Shown here: piece after piece, positions 16,134 to 25,400 of the stretch
How positions within the stretch are numbered: position 1 is the stretch's first letter
Layout: every line of letters starts with the position of its first letter
Source: an uncultured Verrucomicrobiota bacterium
GTDB taxonomy: Bacteria; Verrucomicrobiota; Kiritimatiellia; Kiritimatiellales; Tichowtungiaceae
Assembly: GCA_903826865.1 (NCBI GenBank)
Contig: CAIKGD010000037.1
Location: 1 to 64,000 of the forward strand
Direction: 5' to 3'
Length of the DNA: 64,000 nt
Position numbers and translations under genes: made by a program
Notes under the pieces: generated by a model
Database searches by the model: none
The model's input: only the letters and a program-made list of their open reading frames with translations
What the model was told of the DNA's origin: nothing

Positions 16134-16823
16134 TCAGTTGGCACTTGAAGCCGTAAGGGTTGGTGCCGGTGCGACAAATTCTATCCAATCCATCTGCGCC
16201 GCGCTTCTGGAGTCCGTATACTGACTGTTACAGGAAATTCCGATACCTATTTTATCAGGAACTGAACCGAAGGTTTTCTCGAAATCTTCTGCGACATTCC
16301 GCTCTTCTACAAAGAAGGTTTGTCCGTCCGCATGTTTTTCATCGCGGATGGTAAACCATTTTACGGCGAACAGGTTGGCGTACTGCACGGTACCCTCCGA
16401 GCCGACCGGTGTCTGCGTTTCCCAGCGGTAGGCAATGGACTGCTGTTTGAATCTGGTTCCGGAGCTGATGTAAAGGCCAATGACCTGATCGTCTTTGTCC
16501 GGGTCGCGTCCGTCGGCGCCCAGCGGCAGAACCGTCGCCCGCCAGCGCCAGCGAATGATGGGCGTTTTCTTTAAATCTATCGTCAGCGGAAAAGTGGACA
16601 GCAGGGAAGCACTGGCTTTATCCGAGGTCACGGAGAGCCACCGGTGTCCGGGAACCGCCGGGTCATCCTGAATTTCGAAAACTGATGCTTTGGTAAACGG
16701 CTTGTTTTGTACAGTCCAGTCCGGAGGTATGGTATCGAAAGTTATGCGCTGGGCCTGCGCCGGGCCGGTGGAAAAACAGAACAGCCCGCATCCGAAAAGC
16801 AGAGAGTATACGACCGTTTTCAT
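16134..16823 (-). CDS. DUF3047 secreted protein
   Basis: The 229-residue product has an N-terminal signal peptide ending near PAQA, so it is periplasmic or outer-membrane associated. The body matches DUF3047: FDTIPPDWTVQ, PIIRWRWRATVLP, DQVIGLYISSG and a C-terminal DKIGIGISCNSQYTDSRS. A jelly-roll, carbohydrate-binding-like fold is likely, but no function is established. Gaps of 8 and 13 bases to its neighbours place it inside the phospholipid operon. Confidence 0.85.
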   Translation of the reverse strand: MKTVVYSLLFGCGLFCFSTGPAQAQRITFDTIPPDWTVQNKPFTKASVFEIQDDPAVPGHRWLSVTSDKASASLLSTFPLTIDLKKTPIIRWRWRATVLPLGADGRDPDKDDQVIGLYISSGTRFKQQSIAYRWETQTPVGSEGTVQYANLFAVKWFTIRDEKHADGQTFFVEERNVAEDFEKTFGSVPDKIGIGISCNSQYTDSRSAAQMDWIEFVAPAPTLTASSAN

Positions 16824-16830
16824 TTCCGGG

Positions 16831-17655
16831 TTACGTGCGGGAAGGGGGTTTTTTGGAAAACGCAGAAAAAAGGAGAACCAGGCCGGGTTTTCCGGCCATT
16901 TTCCGCACCAGCAGTTCCGCCAGAGGGGCGACGAGAAAATAAATATAGGCCCAGATCACCATTGCGGTTAAACGGAATATCGCAACAGAGCCCAGCACAA
17001 CGCACACAAAAACAAAGCTGAGCACACGCGGCTCGCCCGAGACGCAGCGGCGCACATGAGGGTAGGGGACATCACTCACCATCAGCAGGCCGGTGAGAAA
17101 GGCGTATCCCAGCGAACAGAAAAAAAGCAGATGCGGTCCCAGATCGAGTCTGGGCAGAAGAAGTCCGGCGCTGTAAATCATACTGGCGGCCGCCGGCGAC
17201 GGGAGTCCCATGAAACAGCCGTCGTCTTTTTTGCCGGTGACGGTCAGTGTATTATAGCGTGCGAGCCGCCACAGGGTGCATCCGAGATAAAACAAGGCAA
17301 CGGCCCAGATCAGCAGGGTCGCGCCGGTGGACGTGCCGGGGCAGTTGCGTTTGATGAAAACAAAAACGGTAACTGCCGGAGCGACGCCGAAAGAGATCGC
17401 GTCGGCCAGAGAATCCAGATTGGCTCCGTGCAGACTTTTTGCATTCAGCAGCCGTGCCGCCAGACCGTCGAGCGTATCGAATATCATGGCACCCAGCAGC
17501 AGCCAGATGCAGGCTTCCGGGATTGCTTCGCCGCGTGCATAACTGGCGATCGCATAGACGATGGATGCAAACCCGCAAAAGGCATTGCATAGCGTAATCA
17601 GGCTCGGAACCGGATTAAACCGGGAACCCATCGTTTCGGCAGCAGGTTCGTTCAT
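16831..17655 (-). CDS. pssA: CDP-diacylglycerol-serine O-phosphatidyltransferase
   Basis: This enzyme makes phosphatidylserine from CDP-diacylglycerol and serine, the first committed step to phosphatidylethanolamine. The CDP-alcohol phosphotransferase motif is complete: D-G-x2-A-R then G-x3-D-x3-D in DGLAARLLNAKSLHGANLDSLAD. About seven membrane helices are spread over 274 residues. ATG 17655 gives the usual N-terminus and leaves a 10-base gap after psd; a GTG at 17679 would overlap psd by 14 bases. The neighbouring psd gene completes the pathway. Confidence 0.93.
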   Translation of the reverse strand: MNEPAAETMGSRFNPVPSLITLCNAFCGFASIVYAIASYARGEAIPEACIWLLLGAMIFDTLDGLAARLLNAKSLHGANLDSLADAISFGVAPAVTVFVFIKRNCPGTSTGATLLIWAVALFYLGCTLWRLARYNTLTVTGKKDDGCFMGLPSPAAASMIYSAGLLLPRLDLGPHLLFFCSLGYAFLTGLLMVSDVPYPHVRRCVSGEPRVLSFVFVCVVLGSVAIFRLTAMVIWAYIYFLVAPLAELLVRKMAGKPGLVLLFSAFSKKPPSRT

Positions 17656-17665
17656 AATCGCTGAA

Positions 17666-18355
17666 TCAGTTTTCGACACGACCCATTAAGGTGCTTCCAG
17701 ACCGGACCTTGTCGCCGATCTGTACGCAGACGGTTATGCCGCTTTCGCAGGGGAAATACAACTCAGTACGCGAACCAAACTTGATCATCCCGTAAATCGC
17801 ACCCTTCTTCAAAGTATCCCCCGGTTGCGGAACGCAGACAATCCGCCGGGCAATAGCTCCCGAAACCTGCCGGACTGCCACAGGGAAACACCGACCCGCC
17901 GCCGAACCGGTGCCGGCGATCACCAGCGACTCATTCTCCTTGGCGCACCGTTTGTCGCGCGCGTCCAGAAACCGGCCTTTTATATATTTCCGGTATTTGA
18001 CCTCAACATCGCAGGGCGCACGGTTTACATGTACATCCAGCACCGACAGAAAAATACCGATCCGCATCAGTTTCTGCCCGGCGAAAAGTTCAATTCCGTG
18101 ATCTTCCACTGTTTCAATGTCGCGCACCACGCCGTCCGCCGGCGAAACCAGCGCTGCCGGATCTGCAATAATTGTGCGGTGCGGAACGCGGAAAAAAGCC
18201 GCGACTGCCAGCCACAGCAGCCAGGTGAGTCCCAGCAGAACACCGCCGGCTGCCGGGCTGACGCTGATTGCCAGCCAACTCCACGCCAGCGACAGCAGCA
18301 GCGCAATCACCGCGCCGCCCAGCCATTCCCGCAAGCCGTGTTTTGTCAGTCGCAT
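17666..18355 (-). CDS. psd: Phosphatidylserine decarboxylase proenzyme (short type)
   Basis: The 229-residue protein belongs to the short type of phosphatidylserine decarboxylase. It self-cleaves at the C-terminal RSGSTLMG motif to create the pyruvoyl cofactor and then converts phosphatidylserine to phosphatidylethanolamine at the membrane. Two N-terminal membrane helices are followed by SPADGVVRDIETVEDH, the conserved VLDVHVNRAPCDVEV with the catalytic histidines, and IKFGSRTELYFP. GAGGAG upstream overlaps the end of the DUF2062 gene. Clear operon with pssA. Confidence 0.95.
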   Translation of the reverse strand: MRLTKHGLREWLGGAVIALLLSLAWSWLAISVSPAAGGVLLGLTWLLWLAVAAFFRVPHRTIIADPAALVSPADGVVRDIETVEDHGIELFAGQKLMRIGIFLSVLDVHVNRAPCDVEVKYRKYIKGRFLDARDKRCAKENESLVIAGTGSAAGRCFPVAVRQVSGAIARRIVCVPQPGDTLKKGAIYGMIKFGSRTELYFPCESGITVCVQIGDKVRSGSTLMGRVEN

Positions 18356-18357
18356 AA

Positions 18358-18870
18358 TCAGTACTCCTCTGGTTTCCGGCGGTTTATCCTAGACTGTTTG
18401 CGCCTGATCCGCCGTGCCCGGTAGCGCCGTACCATTTCCGCTGTGCAAAAATAGCCGACGACTGCCAGAACGATTCCCAGCAGCAGCCCGCCGGCAAAAA
18501 ATGAAGCAATCAGCTCTCCGCCCAGTTCACCGGCCGTTTTCATAGACGGATTGCGATGAAAATTAAAAACAAGCTGTTTAATCAGTGCATAGGACAGCGG
18601 ACGGCCGATTACAAAGCTCCCCAGATAGCACTGAACAGGATAAACCACCGGCATTGAGAGCGGATTAACAATCCAGGTGGACAGAACGGCGGCCCCCCGT
18701 GCTCCGCGAACCAGCATCGCCAGCGGGAACGCCAGCAGCATATGTCCGACCGGAATTATGAAAGCGGAAAACAATCCTGCCGCAACACCGCGGCCGACAC
18801 TCTCAGGTGTGCCCGGATGCCGCATCAGTCTCAAATAGAGCTTTAATGACCTGCCCGGCCGTTTACGCAT
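18358..18870 (-). CDS. DUF2062 membrane protein
   Basis: The 170-residue protein carries the DUF2062 pattern: YLRLMRHPGTPESVGRGVAAGLFSAFIIPVGH, then membrane helices with LSTWIVNPLSMPVVYPVQCYLGSFV, and a strongly basic C-terminal tail. DUF2062 proteins are small inner-membrane proteins of unknown role, sometimes fused to glycosyltransferases. It ends 2 bases before psd, so it is probably the first gene of the phospholipid operon. Confidence 0.85.
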   Translation of the reverse strand: MRKRPGRSLKLYLRLMRHPGTPESVGRGVAAGLFSAFIIPVGHMLLAFPLAMLVRGARGAAVLSTWIVNPLSMPVVYPVQCYLGSFVIGRPLSYALIKQLVFNFHRNPSMKTAGELGGELIASFFAGGLLLGIVLAVVGYFCTAEMVRRYRARRIRRKQSRINRRKPEEY

Positions 18871-18905
18871 AACATTCTTTCAAAATGAAGGGATAGCATA
18901 CCGAA

Positions 18906-18979
18906 GTTTCCGGACATTGGAACTTTTTCTTCCGGACATCGGAATTTTTTAATCCGCCGGAAGGCGGCGTATGTCCGGT
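18906..18979. repeat. Tandem TTCCGGACAT repeats and GC hairpin
   Basis: Two near-identical units, TTCCGGACATTGGAA and TTCCGGACATCGGAA, stand about 26 bases apart, each followed by a T-run. A GCCGCC/GGCGGC-type stem (AATCCGCC-GGAA-GGCGG) follows. They resemble the TTCCAA...TTGGAA motif found elsewhere in the window and lie between the divergent DUF2062 and TPR-like genes. Confidence 0.6.
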
Positions 18980-19140
18980 CTGTGTCAGCTCACCTGCTGA
19001 GCCTTTTTCCACTTCTTCGGGTTCGTCCGGTTTTAATGCCCCTGAGTGCCGCTGAAAGAATGGCCGCCGCAGGGGTGACATCTTCTGCCGCCTGTTGTAC
19101 GATGCCGCCCTTAAATTTTAAAACAGAAGGGACTCATATC

Positions 19141-19980
19141 ATGGTTGCATTATTGATTTCAGTGATTGTTGCTGCCGCCGCAGTTGCTACCGGGATGGTT
19201 TACCATGTCGGTTTGGGCGGGGAGATTTTCGGAGGACTGGCCGGATTTATTATCCCGCAGTTATTAATCGGGTTTATTGTCCGGAAAAAAGTTACAAAGG
19301 TTCAGAACGCGCTTCAAGAGATGCTCATGAACAGCCGGAAAAAAATGGACCGGAAAATCCAGCTGTTTCAAACTAAGCCCGGCGGGAATATCAAGCAGCT
19401 GCAGCGCCAGCTTGAGGGTGACCAGAAGACGGTTGTTACAGAAGCGCTCGCCTATACCGCGCGCTTTGAGCCTTTCAGAAAATGGAGTCTGTTTATGGGT
19501 CCGCAGATTGCCACCATGCGCCTGCAGTTTTTTTATCAACTGAAGGACTTTGCAGCGGTGGATAAACTTCTTGCGGCCGGGGGACTGTTCACGGGTCCGA
19601 TGATGATGGAGCCCATGGCGATTGCCATGAAAATAGCGCGGCAGTATAAGAACGGTGACACGGCGGGTGCCGAAAAAACCTTCAAGCGCCGTGTGAAATG
19701 GTTCCGGGGCAATCGCGGCACCCTGCTTTACGGGCTGATGTCCTGGATTTACATGCAGCAGGGCGAGTCCGAAAAGGCACGCCAGCTTTTAGTTAAAGCG
19801 AAAGAGATCACCGCCGATGAAACCCTCGCCCACAACTGGGAAATGCTGGCTAACAACAAAAACTCAGCCTTCTCGAACGCCGGACTGGGAGAGGAATGGT
19901 ACGGACTCTATCTGGAAACCCCGCCGCTTCCCAAGCAGCAGAAAGTCCGCATGAGCGCGCGCGGCGGACGGCCGTTTTAG
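19141..19980 (+). CDS. Membrane-anchored TPR-like protein
   Basis: The 279-residue product starts with two hydrophobic segments (VALLISVIVAAAAVATGMVYHV and FGGLAGFIIPQLLIGFIV) followed by a helical cytoplasmic or periplasmic domain. The C-terminal part, with TAGAEKTFKRRVKWFRGNRGTLLYGLMSWIYMQQGESEKARQLLVKAKE, looks like tetratricopeptide repeats. No named family is recognised; a scaffold role is plausible. ATG 19141 is chosen because upstream in-frame sequence is non-conserved-looking and lacks a signal. A good terminator follows directly. Confidence 0.65.
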   Translation: MVALLISVIVAAAAVATGMVYHVGLGGEIFGGLAGFIIPQLLIGFIVRKKVTKVQNALQEMLMNSRKKMDRKIQLFQTKPGGNIKQLQRQLEGDQKTVVTEALAYTARFEPFRKWSLFMGPQIATMRLQFFYQLKDFAAVDKLLAAGGLFTGPMMMEPMAIAMKIARQYKNGDTAGAEKTFKRRVKWFRGNRGTLLYGLMSWIYMQQGESEKARQLLVKAKEITADETLAHNWEMLANNKNSAFSNAGLGEEWYGLYLETPPLPKQQKVRMSARGGRPF

Positions 19981-20000
19981 CACCTGCTCATCAAAAGAAA

Positions 20001-20026
20001 CCCCGCTCGATTGAGCGGGGCTCTTT
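20001..20026 (+). terminator. Rho-independent terminator
   Basis: CCCCGCTC-GATT-GAGCGGGG forms an 8-bp stem with a 4-base loop, followed by CTCTTT, 20 bases after the stop of the TPR-like gene. Confidence 0.85.
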
Positions 20027-20053
20027 GCGTCTTAGCGTCTTTGCGCGAGACTC

Positions 20054-22618
20054 TTAACTCACCGCGATGTTCACCAAACGTCCCGGCACCACAATGACTT
20101 TGCGGATGGTTTTACCTTCGCTCCACCGAATGACCGCTTCGTCGGTGATGGCGAGTGCTTCGATCTCTTCTTTGGTCGCGGTCGACGGCACGGTAATCTG
20201 TCCGCGGACTTTACCGTTCACCTGCAGCGCCATCTGGATTTCGTTGCGGTGCAGCGCGGCTTCGACCACTTCCGGCCATTTAGCCGAAAGAATTCCGCCG
20301 TTATGGCCGAGTTCTTTCCACAGCTCTTCGGCGATGTGCGGCGCGAAGGGCGAAATCAGCAGGACGACTTTTTCAATGGCGTCGCGGAAGACTGCTTTGG
20401 CCTGATCGGAACTGGCGGCATCTACCTTGAGGTCGTCGATGGCGTTCATCAGTTCCATGATGGTCGAAATCGCCGTATGGAAGTGGAACGCGCCGTCGAG
20501 GTCGCTGGTGATTTTCTTCACCGACTCGTTCAGCTTGCGGTACAGATCCCGTTCGGGTTTCTCCATTTTATTCATATCCAGTGGCGCAGGCGCCCCCGCC
20601 TGCGGAAGGATGGCAGACGGGGGCGTCTGCCCCACGGTTCCGAGAATGTCTTGATGCTGCCAGACGCGGCGCCAGATGCGGCCGAGGAAGCGGAAGGAGC
20701 CTTCGACGGCATCGTCGTTCCATTCGGCTTCTTTTTCCGGCGGGCCGATGAAAAGCGTGTAGAGGCGGACGGTGTCCGCGCCGTAGTTGACGATCAGCTC
20801 GTTCGGGCTGACGACGTTACCTTTGGATTTACTCATTTTGTAGAGCTTGCCGTCGAAGTCGCTTTTCTTGCAGATCATGCCTTGCGTGAAAAGTTTGGCG
20901 AACGGTTCGTCGAAGCCGATCAGTCCGAGGTCGTGAATGACCTTGGTGAAGAAGCGGGCGTAGAGCAGATGCAGAATGGCGTGCTCGATGCCGCCGATAT
21001 ACTGATCGACCGGCAGCCAGTTATTGCAGGCTTTAGTATCAATTGCCTGCGAGCCGTCGCGAGCGTTGAGGTAGCGCAGGAAGTACCAGCTCGAATCGAC
21101 GAACGTGTCCATGGTGTCAGACTCACGCCGCGCCGGTTCGCCGCACTTCGGGCAGGAACAATTCATGAACGCATTCGAGCCTTTGAGCGGCGACTCACCG
21201 GTCGGCTTGAACTCGACATCGGTCGGCAGAAGAACCGGCAGTTCGTCATCGTTGACGGGAACCATGCCGCAGCGGTCGCAATAGACGATCGGAATCGGCG
21301 CGCCCCAGTAGCGCTGGCGGGAAATCAGCCAGTCGCGCAGACGGAAATTGATCGTACCTTTGCCGAAACTTTTTTTCTCGGCGTATTGGATCATCGCGCT
21401 GATCGCTTCGCGGTTCGGCCGGCCGGTGAATTCACCGGAGTCGCAGCAGGTGCCGTCTTCGGTGTAGGCGTCTTTCATTTCGGAGAGAACGAGCGAGCCT
21501 TCCGGATTTTGAATGGAGAGCTTGATCGGCAGGTTGTACTTCTTGGCAAAGGCCCAGTCGCGGGTATCGTGCGCCGGTACGGCCATCACCGCGCCGGTGC
21601 CGTACATCAGGACGTAGTCGCCGACCCACAGCGGAACTTTCTCGCCGGTGAACGGATTAACGACGTAGCGCCCGGTGAAGACGCCTTTCTTTTCGAGCAC
21701 GTCGGATTCGCGGTCGAGGTTGGTCAGCTTGGCGCTGTCGGCGACAAATTTCAGCACTTCCTGCTCCTGCGGCAGACCGGCGATCATCTCTTTGAGATTG
21801 GCGTATTCCGGTGCCAGCACCATGTAGGTGCAGCCGTAAATGGTGTCCACGCGGGTGGTGAAGCAGGAAACTTTGTTCGAGCTGTCGGCTTTGCCGTCGG
21901 CGCGCGGAACGAGCGCGAAATCAATTTCCGATCCTTCGGAGCGGCCGATCCAGTTGCGCTGCATCGTCTTTACGCGCTCCGGCCAGCCTTCGAGCGTGTC
22001 GAGATCGTCGAGCAGGCGCTGGGCGTAGTCGGTGATTTTGAAAAACCACTGTTCGAGCGCCTTCTGCACCACGGTCGAATCGCACCGGTCGCAGAGGCCG
22101 TCGACGACCTGCTCGTTGGCCAGCACCGTCGCGCAGCTCGGACACCAGTTGACGTTGCTCTTTTTCTTATACGCCAGTCCGCGGTTGAATAGTTGAATGA
22201 AAAGCCACTGCGTCCATTTGTAATATTCCGGCTCGCAGGAGGTGACTTCCTTGTCCCAGTCGTAGCAGCAGCCCCAGGCGGCGAGCTGTTCCTTCATCAC
22301 GGCGATATTCTTGAGCGTGCTTTCGCGCGGCGGCGTACCGGTCTTGATCGCGGCGTTTTCGGCGGGCAGACCGAACGCGTCCCAGCCCATTGGCGAGAGC
22401 ACATTAAAACCGCGCATTTTTTTGTAGCGGACGACGGCGTCGCCGATGATGTAGTTGCGGCCGTGGCCGACGTGCAGTTTGCCGGACGGATAGGGGAACA
22501 TCATCAGGCAGTAATACTTCTGCGCCGTCTGCGACAGATCGGTCTTGAACAGGCCGTGCTCGTTCCAGTGCGCCTGCCACTTCAGTTCAATTTCAGAAAA
22601 AGGGTATTTCTCGTTCAT
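20054..22618 (-). CDS. leuS: Leucyl-tRNA synthetase
   Basis: Charges tRNA-Leu with leucine. The class I signatures are present: HIGH-type LHVGHGRNY near residue 45 and KMSKSKGN near 600. The editing (CP1) domain lies between them, including the conserved TCCDSGEF and [12 protein letters not shown] stretches, and zinc-type CxxC pairs (CPSC, CDRC, CPKC) are seen. At 854 residues it is of normal length. Around residue 670 an extra segment, [17 protein letters not shown], separates the catalytic core from the anticodon-binding domain; it is encoded by a composite palindrome (20582-20634). AAGAG and AGGA precede the start. Confidence 0.98.
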   Translation of the reverse strand: MNEKYPFSEIELKWQAHWNEHGLFKTDLSQTAQKYYCLMMFPYPSGKLHVGHGRNYIIGDAVVRYKKMRGFNVLSPMGWDAFGLPAENAAIKTGTPPRESTLKNIAVMKEQLAAWGCCYDWDKEVTSCEPEYYKWTQWLFIQLFNRGLAYKKKSNVNWCPSCATVLANEQVVDGLCDRCDSTVVQKALEQWFFKITDYAQRLLDDLDTLEGWPERVKTMQRNWIGRSEGSEIDFALVPRADGKADSSNKVSCFTTRVDTIYGCTYMVLAPEYANLKEMIAGLPQEQEVLKFVADSAKLTNLDRESDVLEKKGVFTGRYVVNPFTGEKVPLWVGDYVLMYGTGAVMAVPAHDTRDWAFAKKYNLPIKLSIQNPEGSLVLSEMKDAYTEDGTCCDSGEFTGRPNREAISAMIQYAEKKSFGKGTINFRLRDWLISRQRYWGAPIPIVYCDRCGMVPVNDDELPVLLPTDVEFKPTGESPLKGSNAFMNCSCPKCGEPARRESDTMDTFVDSSWYFLRYLNARDGSQAIDTKACNNWLPVDQYIGGIEHAILHLLYARFFTKVIHDLGLIGFDEPFAKLFTQGMICKKSDFDGKLYKMSKSKGNVVSPNELIVNYGADTVRLYTLFIGPPEKEAEWNDDAVEGSFRFLGRIWRRVWQHQDILGTVGQTPPSAILPQAGAPAPLDMNKMEKPERDLYRKLNESVKKITSDLDGAFHFHTAISTIMELMNAIDDLKVDAASSDQAKAVFRDAIEKVVLLISPFAPHIAEELWKELGHNGGILSAKWPEVVEAALHRNEIQMALQVNGKVRGQITVPSTATKEEIEALAITDEAVIRWSEGKTIRKVIVVPGRLVNIAVS
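20582..20634. repeat. Composite palindrome inside leuS reading frame
   Basis: Two hairpins stand side by side: 20585-20604 (8-bp stem, loop CCCC) and 20612-20631 (8-bp stem, loop GGGG). The two 23-base arms of the whole element are inverted copies differing at three positions, two of which preserve base pairing inside the hairpins. The element keeps the leuS frame open. Confidence 0.9.
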
Positions 22619-22636
22619 CTCTTTGCGTTCCTTTCA

Positions 22637-22707
22637 CCGGGTGGGGGCACCCGGCCTACAGCGCGATAAATCTGCAGGCCCGATGCCTCATCGGGCGGTC
22701 TTTCATT
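22637..22707. repeat. Two GC hairpins upstream of leuS
   Basis: CCGGGTG-GGGG-CACCCGG and GCCCGATG-CCT-CATCGGGC lie between the toxin-antitoxin pair and leuS, with GCCTACAG in between. They look like members of the same dispersed hairpin series. The 22741-22755 stretch adds a TTCCAAGCTTCGGAA near-palindrome. Confidence 0.75.
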
Positions 22708-22804
22708 TAAACCGCAACAGACTACGGATTCCGGCAGAATTTCCAAGCTTCGGAAACAAATTTTCCAGTCAGTGTGAATTTGCGAGATTATCGGGATATC
22801 CACC

Positions 22805-23206
22805 TTAGAAGCGCTCGAAATGTTTCGAATTTGTGCAACCAAACCCGATGATGAATCCTTCTCCTGTTGGGTGTTTTTCCGCAGTAGAAAGAATCTCGGG
22901 TAACAGTAGCGACAGTTTGCTGAGTTGGACGTTGGGCGGAATATTCGTCCATCCTTTTTTAAGGAAGAAGCCTGTGAGCCCAGAATCAGCCCACGCCTGT
23001 TTCTCAAGAGGTTTCTTTGTAATGCTGTAGTCGCCAGAAAAGACAATCCAGCGACCTTCTTTTGCTAGAGATCCAATCCAATCAATATCTTTGGTATCCG
23101 GCGAAAATTTTTCTTTTAGGTGTATAAACTCGTGGTCTGGCTGACAGATTGCGTGCAAAGCTTTTGTGAGCTTCGGCGCAAGACAGTTGTCGACAAAAAA
23201 CCTCAT
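22805..23206 (-). CDS. PIN-like toxin (DUF5615-type)
   Basis: The 133-residue protein starts MRFFVDNCLAPKLTKAL, the typical opening of DUF5615/PIN-like nucleases, with the first acidic residue at D6 and further acidic positions in SPDTKDIDW and FSGDYSI. Such proteins act as RNA-cleaving toxins paired with DUF433-type or other antitoxins. Its ATG overlaps the stop of the upstream gene by 4 bases, the usual coupling for a toxin-antitoxin pair. Base composition is lower in GC than the neighbours, suggesting transfer. Confidence 0.75.
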   Translation of the reverse strand: MRFFVDNCLAPKLTKALHAICQPDHEFIHLKEKFSPDTKDIDWIGSLAKEGRWIVFSGDYSITKKPLEKQAWADSGLTGFFLKKGWTNIPPNVQLSKLSLLLPEILSTAEKHPTGEGFIIGFGCTNSKHFERF

Positions 23207-23898
23207 GCGGCGAGGCTTTCTTCGTAGCGGATAGCTTGTAGTGCAGATTTTTCCTGAATTTCAAACCAGTCGACGACAGATTTGACAGACCTTTCGCTAG
23301 CCAAATATGCATTGAAAATGATTTGGGTGGGAATGCCCTCTTTGAAAAGCGAAGGTTTTCCAAAATTTCGGGTGGGGTCTAAAACGATATTTTTCGATTT
23401 CCCCAAAGGCCACCACCGAGAAACGTGCTCATCTTCGGCATATTCGAGGCTCCTTAAGAAAGGTGTTACAACGGATTGGAAAACGTGCTGCATTTTATCC
23501 AGTTCAATATAGGTAATACGTCCATCAGTTTCCATAACCTCGGCAATTAGACGTCGTCCATCGGTTTTGAATTTTGCACTGCAAAAAGGATAAGGAGAGT
23601 CCAAGAGTTTTGAGGCTTGCTGCACAGCTATCCGGAGCGATTGCAGGCTTAGACCATTGCTTCTGAAGAAATCAATAAAGCGCAATTGAATGAGGTCTCG
23701 AAAGCTCACTGCCGCGGATTGATCGACTGTTGGGAGTTCATGCGAAAGAACAGCCTTTCTTTTGCGCGAGACTTCTCCCAGTGCGTTGCCACCATAGAGC
23801 CAGCTATAAATTCGTGCCGAAGAAACTCTGCTTATATATGCTGCTTCGGAGACGGTATAGAGGCCCTGACCTGTATATTTGTAATGGCATGTAGTCAT
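23203..23898 (-). CDS. DUF433 antitoxin with N-terminal HTH
   Basis: The 231-residue protein has an N-terminal MerR-like helix-turn-helix (YTVSEAAYISRVSSARIYSWL). A middle region follows, and then a C-terminal DUF433 domain with the typical DPTRNFGKPSLFKEGIPTQ and ERSVKSVVDWFEI blocks. It would bind and neutralise the PIN-like protein and repress their operon. ATG 23898 is chosen since it gives the HTH a normal N-terminus; no ribosome binding site is seen, and TATTATAT just upstream may be a -10 box of a leaderless mRNA. Confidence 0.75.
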   Translation of the reverse strand: MTTCHYKYTGQGLYTVSEAAYISRVSSARIYSWLYGGNALGEVSRKRKAVLSHELPTVDQSAAVSFRDLIQLRFIDFFRSNGLSLQSLRIAVQQASKLLDSPYPFCSAKFKTDGRRLIAEVMETDGRITYIELDKMQHVFQSVVTPFLRSLEYAEDEHVSRWWPLGKSKNIVLDPTRNFGKPSLFKEGIPTQIIFNAYLASERSVKSVVDWFEIQEKSALQAIRYEESLAA

Positions 23899-24033
23899 AC
23901 TGATATAATATGGATTGGGGCGCTTCTTTCGAGACAAAAGTGTCTCTTCCAAAATTGACGATGATGGTAGTCCGGCCAATTGACAAAATCAGTCTGTCGA
24001 AGGTGTGACGTCCTATCCTTAGAAACTTCCACG

Positions 24034-24531
24034 TCAAGGCACCATGGCGCGCTGCATGACTTTGATGAGTTCGGTGTCGTTTTCGTCGAGGTAGGGCGTG
24101 AGGTCGAGGTTTGCGGGAACTCTGTTGATTTTTTCGGAGTCGGCCCGTTTAATCCACTGTTGCATGAAGTTATCGTATTCCCTCCATTCGAGTCCGGCGG
24201 CGCGAACCGCCGCTTCTTCGGCGCGCAGGGCGATCTGGTGGGCGTGCTGGTAATGCAGGTTCCAGGTGTCGATCATCGCCTTTTCGGTGGCTTCGTGGAG
24301 GATCAGGAACCGGTCAACCTCATGGTGGTGACCGTTTTTGTCCTGATAGGTTTTCTGCAGGTGGCGGTCGATATAGATTTTTGAGCGGTCGGTGCTGTAG
24401 CCGGCGAGGTACGGAATGTCGTGCTCGCGGTCGAGGTGGACGCGCTTGAGAATTTCCGCCACGGACTTGATCAGCATCTGTGAACTGACCAGACCGTCGT
24501 TGGTGTTGGCGTGTCTGTGGTGACCGCTCAT
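24034..24531 (-). CDS. Conserved hypothetical protein
   Basis: The 165-residue protein is rich in histidine and charged residues. The stretch DREHDIPYLAGYSTDRSKIYIDRHLQ, followed by LILHEATEKAMIDTWNLHYQHAHQIALRAEEAAVRAAGLEW, suggests a conserved family in which HExxE and nearby histidines could bind a metal. I do not know its function; similar proteins occur in proteobacterial accessory regions. GGGAG precedes the ATG. Confidence 0.6.
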   Translation of the reverse strand: MSGHHRHANTNDGLVSSQMLIKSVAEILKRVHLDREHDIPYLAGYSTDRSKIYIDRHLQKTYQDKNGHHHEVDRFLILHEATEKAMIDTWNLHYQHAHQIALRAEEAAVRAAGLEWREYDNFMQQWIKRADSEKINRVPANLDLTPYLDENDTELIKVMQRAMVP

Positions 24532-24748
24532 AGTTTTCTCCCTTCAGGTTGCGCTAATGGCGCCGCGTTTCGTACGCAATCTACTGCAACGCTCTGCAAT
24601 TTCCAATCCCGCAGCAGAACAGGGTATGAATCATGAACGGGTCAAAGACGGCGTCCGTACCTTGGAAGAGAGCGGGGCGCAGACCTGCTTCGATGCTCTC
24701 GACTTCCGGGTCTTTATAGGGCACTTTATGCGCAGAAGGTGAGCATTT
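24532..24748. other. Short intergenic region
   Basis: It contains a half TTTCCAATCCC motif and no supported gene. The possible 61-codon frame at 24557 lacks conserved-looking features. A GAAGGTGAGC element serves the gene at 24749. Confidence 0.4.
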
Positions 24749-25381
24749 ATGACCGATAAATTAAAATACCGGGTGTGTGCCGTTATGGCCGTTTTTCTGA
24801 CCGCAAACTTCGCGTCTGCCGTGCTGCCGGAGAATTATCCGGCGATGTTTTCCGAACTGGCCATGCTGATGGACGGAAACGAACTCGGCCCCGGTGAAAT
24901 GATGCGCGGCGGATGGCTGGCCTCCCGCTATTTTTCAACGGATGCAGAAGGACTGGATTTCAACCGGGAACGGTTTGCCGCGGCACGCACGGAGGGCCAG
25001 GCCGGACTGGCGGGTCTTTTTCTGGCGGTTCACGGCACACAGACACAGCATCAGTTCGTCTGTAAAACGCTGGAGACCGACCGGACAAAAAGAGCCATGA
25101 TGAGCCGGATTTTCGGCACAGAGGCGGCTTTTTTCCAGTCATTGGAAAACGGCGACCAGTTGAGTCCGCTTTTGGAAACACTGCCTTCAACGGCCCGTTT
25201 GCGCCTGCTCCTGCGGATGCTTATACAGTCGAACGATTCGCTTACGCGCCGGGCGGGATTGTTCTGGGGATACTGGCTGGCTGATGGTGACTATTGGAAA
25301 TCGGTTCGTGAAATGGCTGCAAAAGATCCGGATGCCGTCAATCGGGCCTGTGCCATACGGCTGCTCAAGGGATCCAGATAA
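24749..25381 (+). CDS. Secreted hypothetical protein
   Basis: The 210-residue product has a signal peptide of about 24 residues ending ASA, so it is exported. The mature part is helical and contains no recognised domain; stretches such as LLPSTARLRLLLRMLIQSN-like helices and KDPDAVNRACAIRLLKG suggest a HEAT-like repeat. An AGAAGGTGAG ribosome binding site lies upstream. The downstream esterase starts 20 bases after its stop, so they may be co-expressed. Confidence 0.6.
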   Translation: MTDKLKYRVCAVMAVFLTANFASAVLPENYPAMFSELAMLMDGNELGPGEMMRGGWLASRYFSTDAEGLDFNRERFAAARTEGQAGLAGLFLAVHGTQTQHQFVCKTLETDRTKRAMMSRIFGTEAAFFQSLENGDQLSPLLETLPSTARLRLLLRMLIQSNDSLTRRAGLFWGYWLADGDYWKSVREMAAKDPDAVNRACAIRLLKGSR

Positions 25382-25400
25382 CCGGGGGAATATCTCGGTG

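Noticed and set aside
20249-22192. 647-codon plus-strand frame over leuS
   Set aside because: Antisense shadow of leuS caused by GC-rich third positions.
24557-24742. Possible 61-codon ORF
   Set aside because: No ribosome binding site, no conserved-looking protein features, and composition like neighbouring non-coding DNA.
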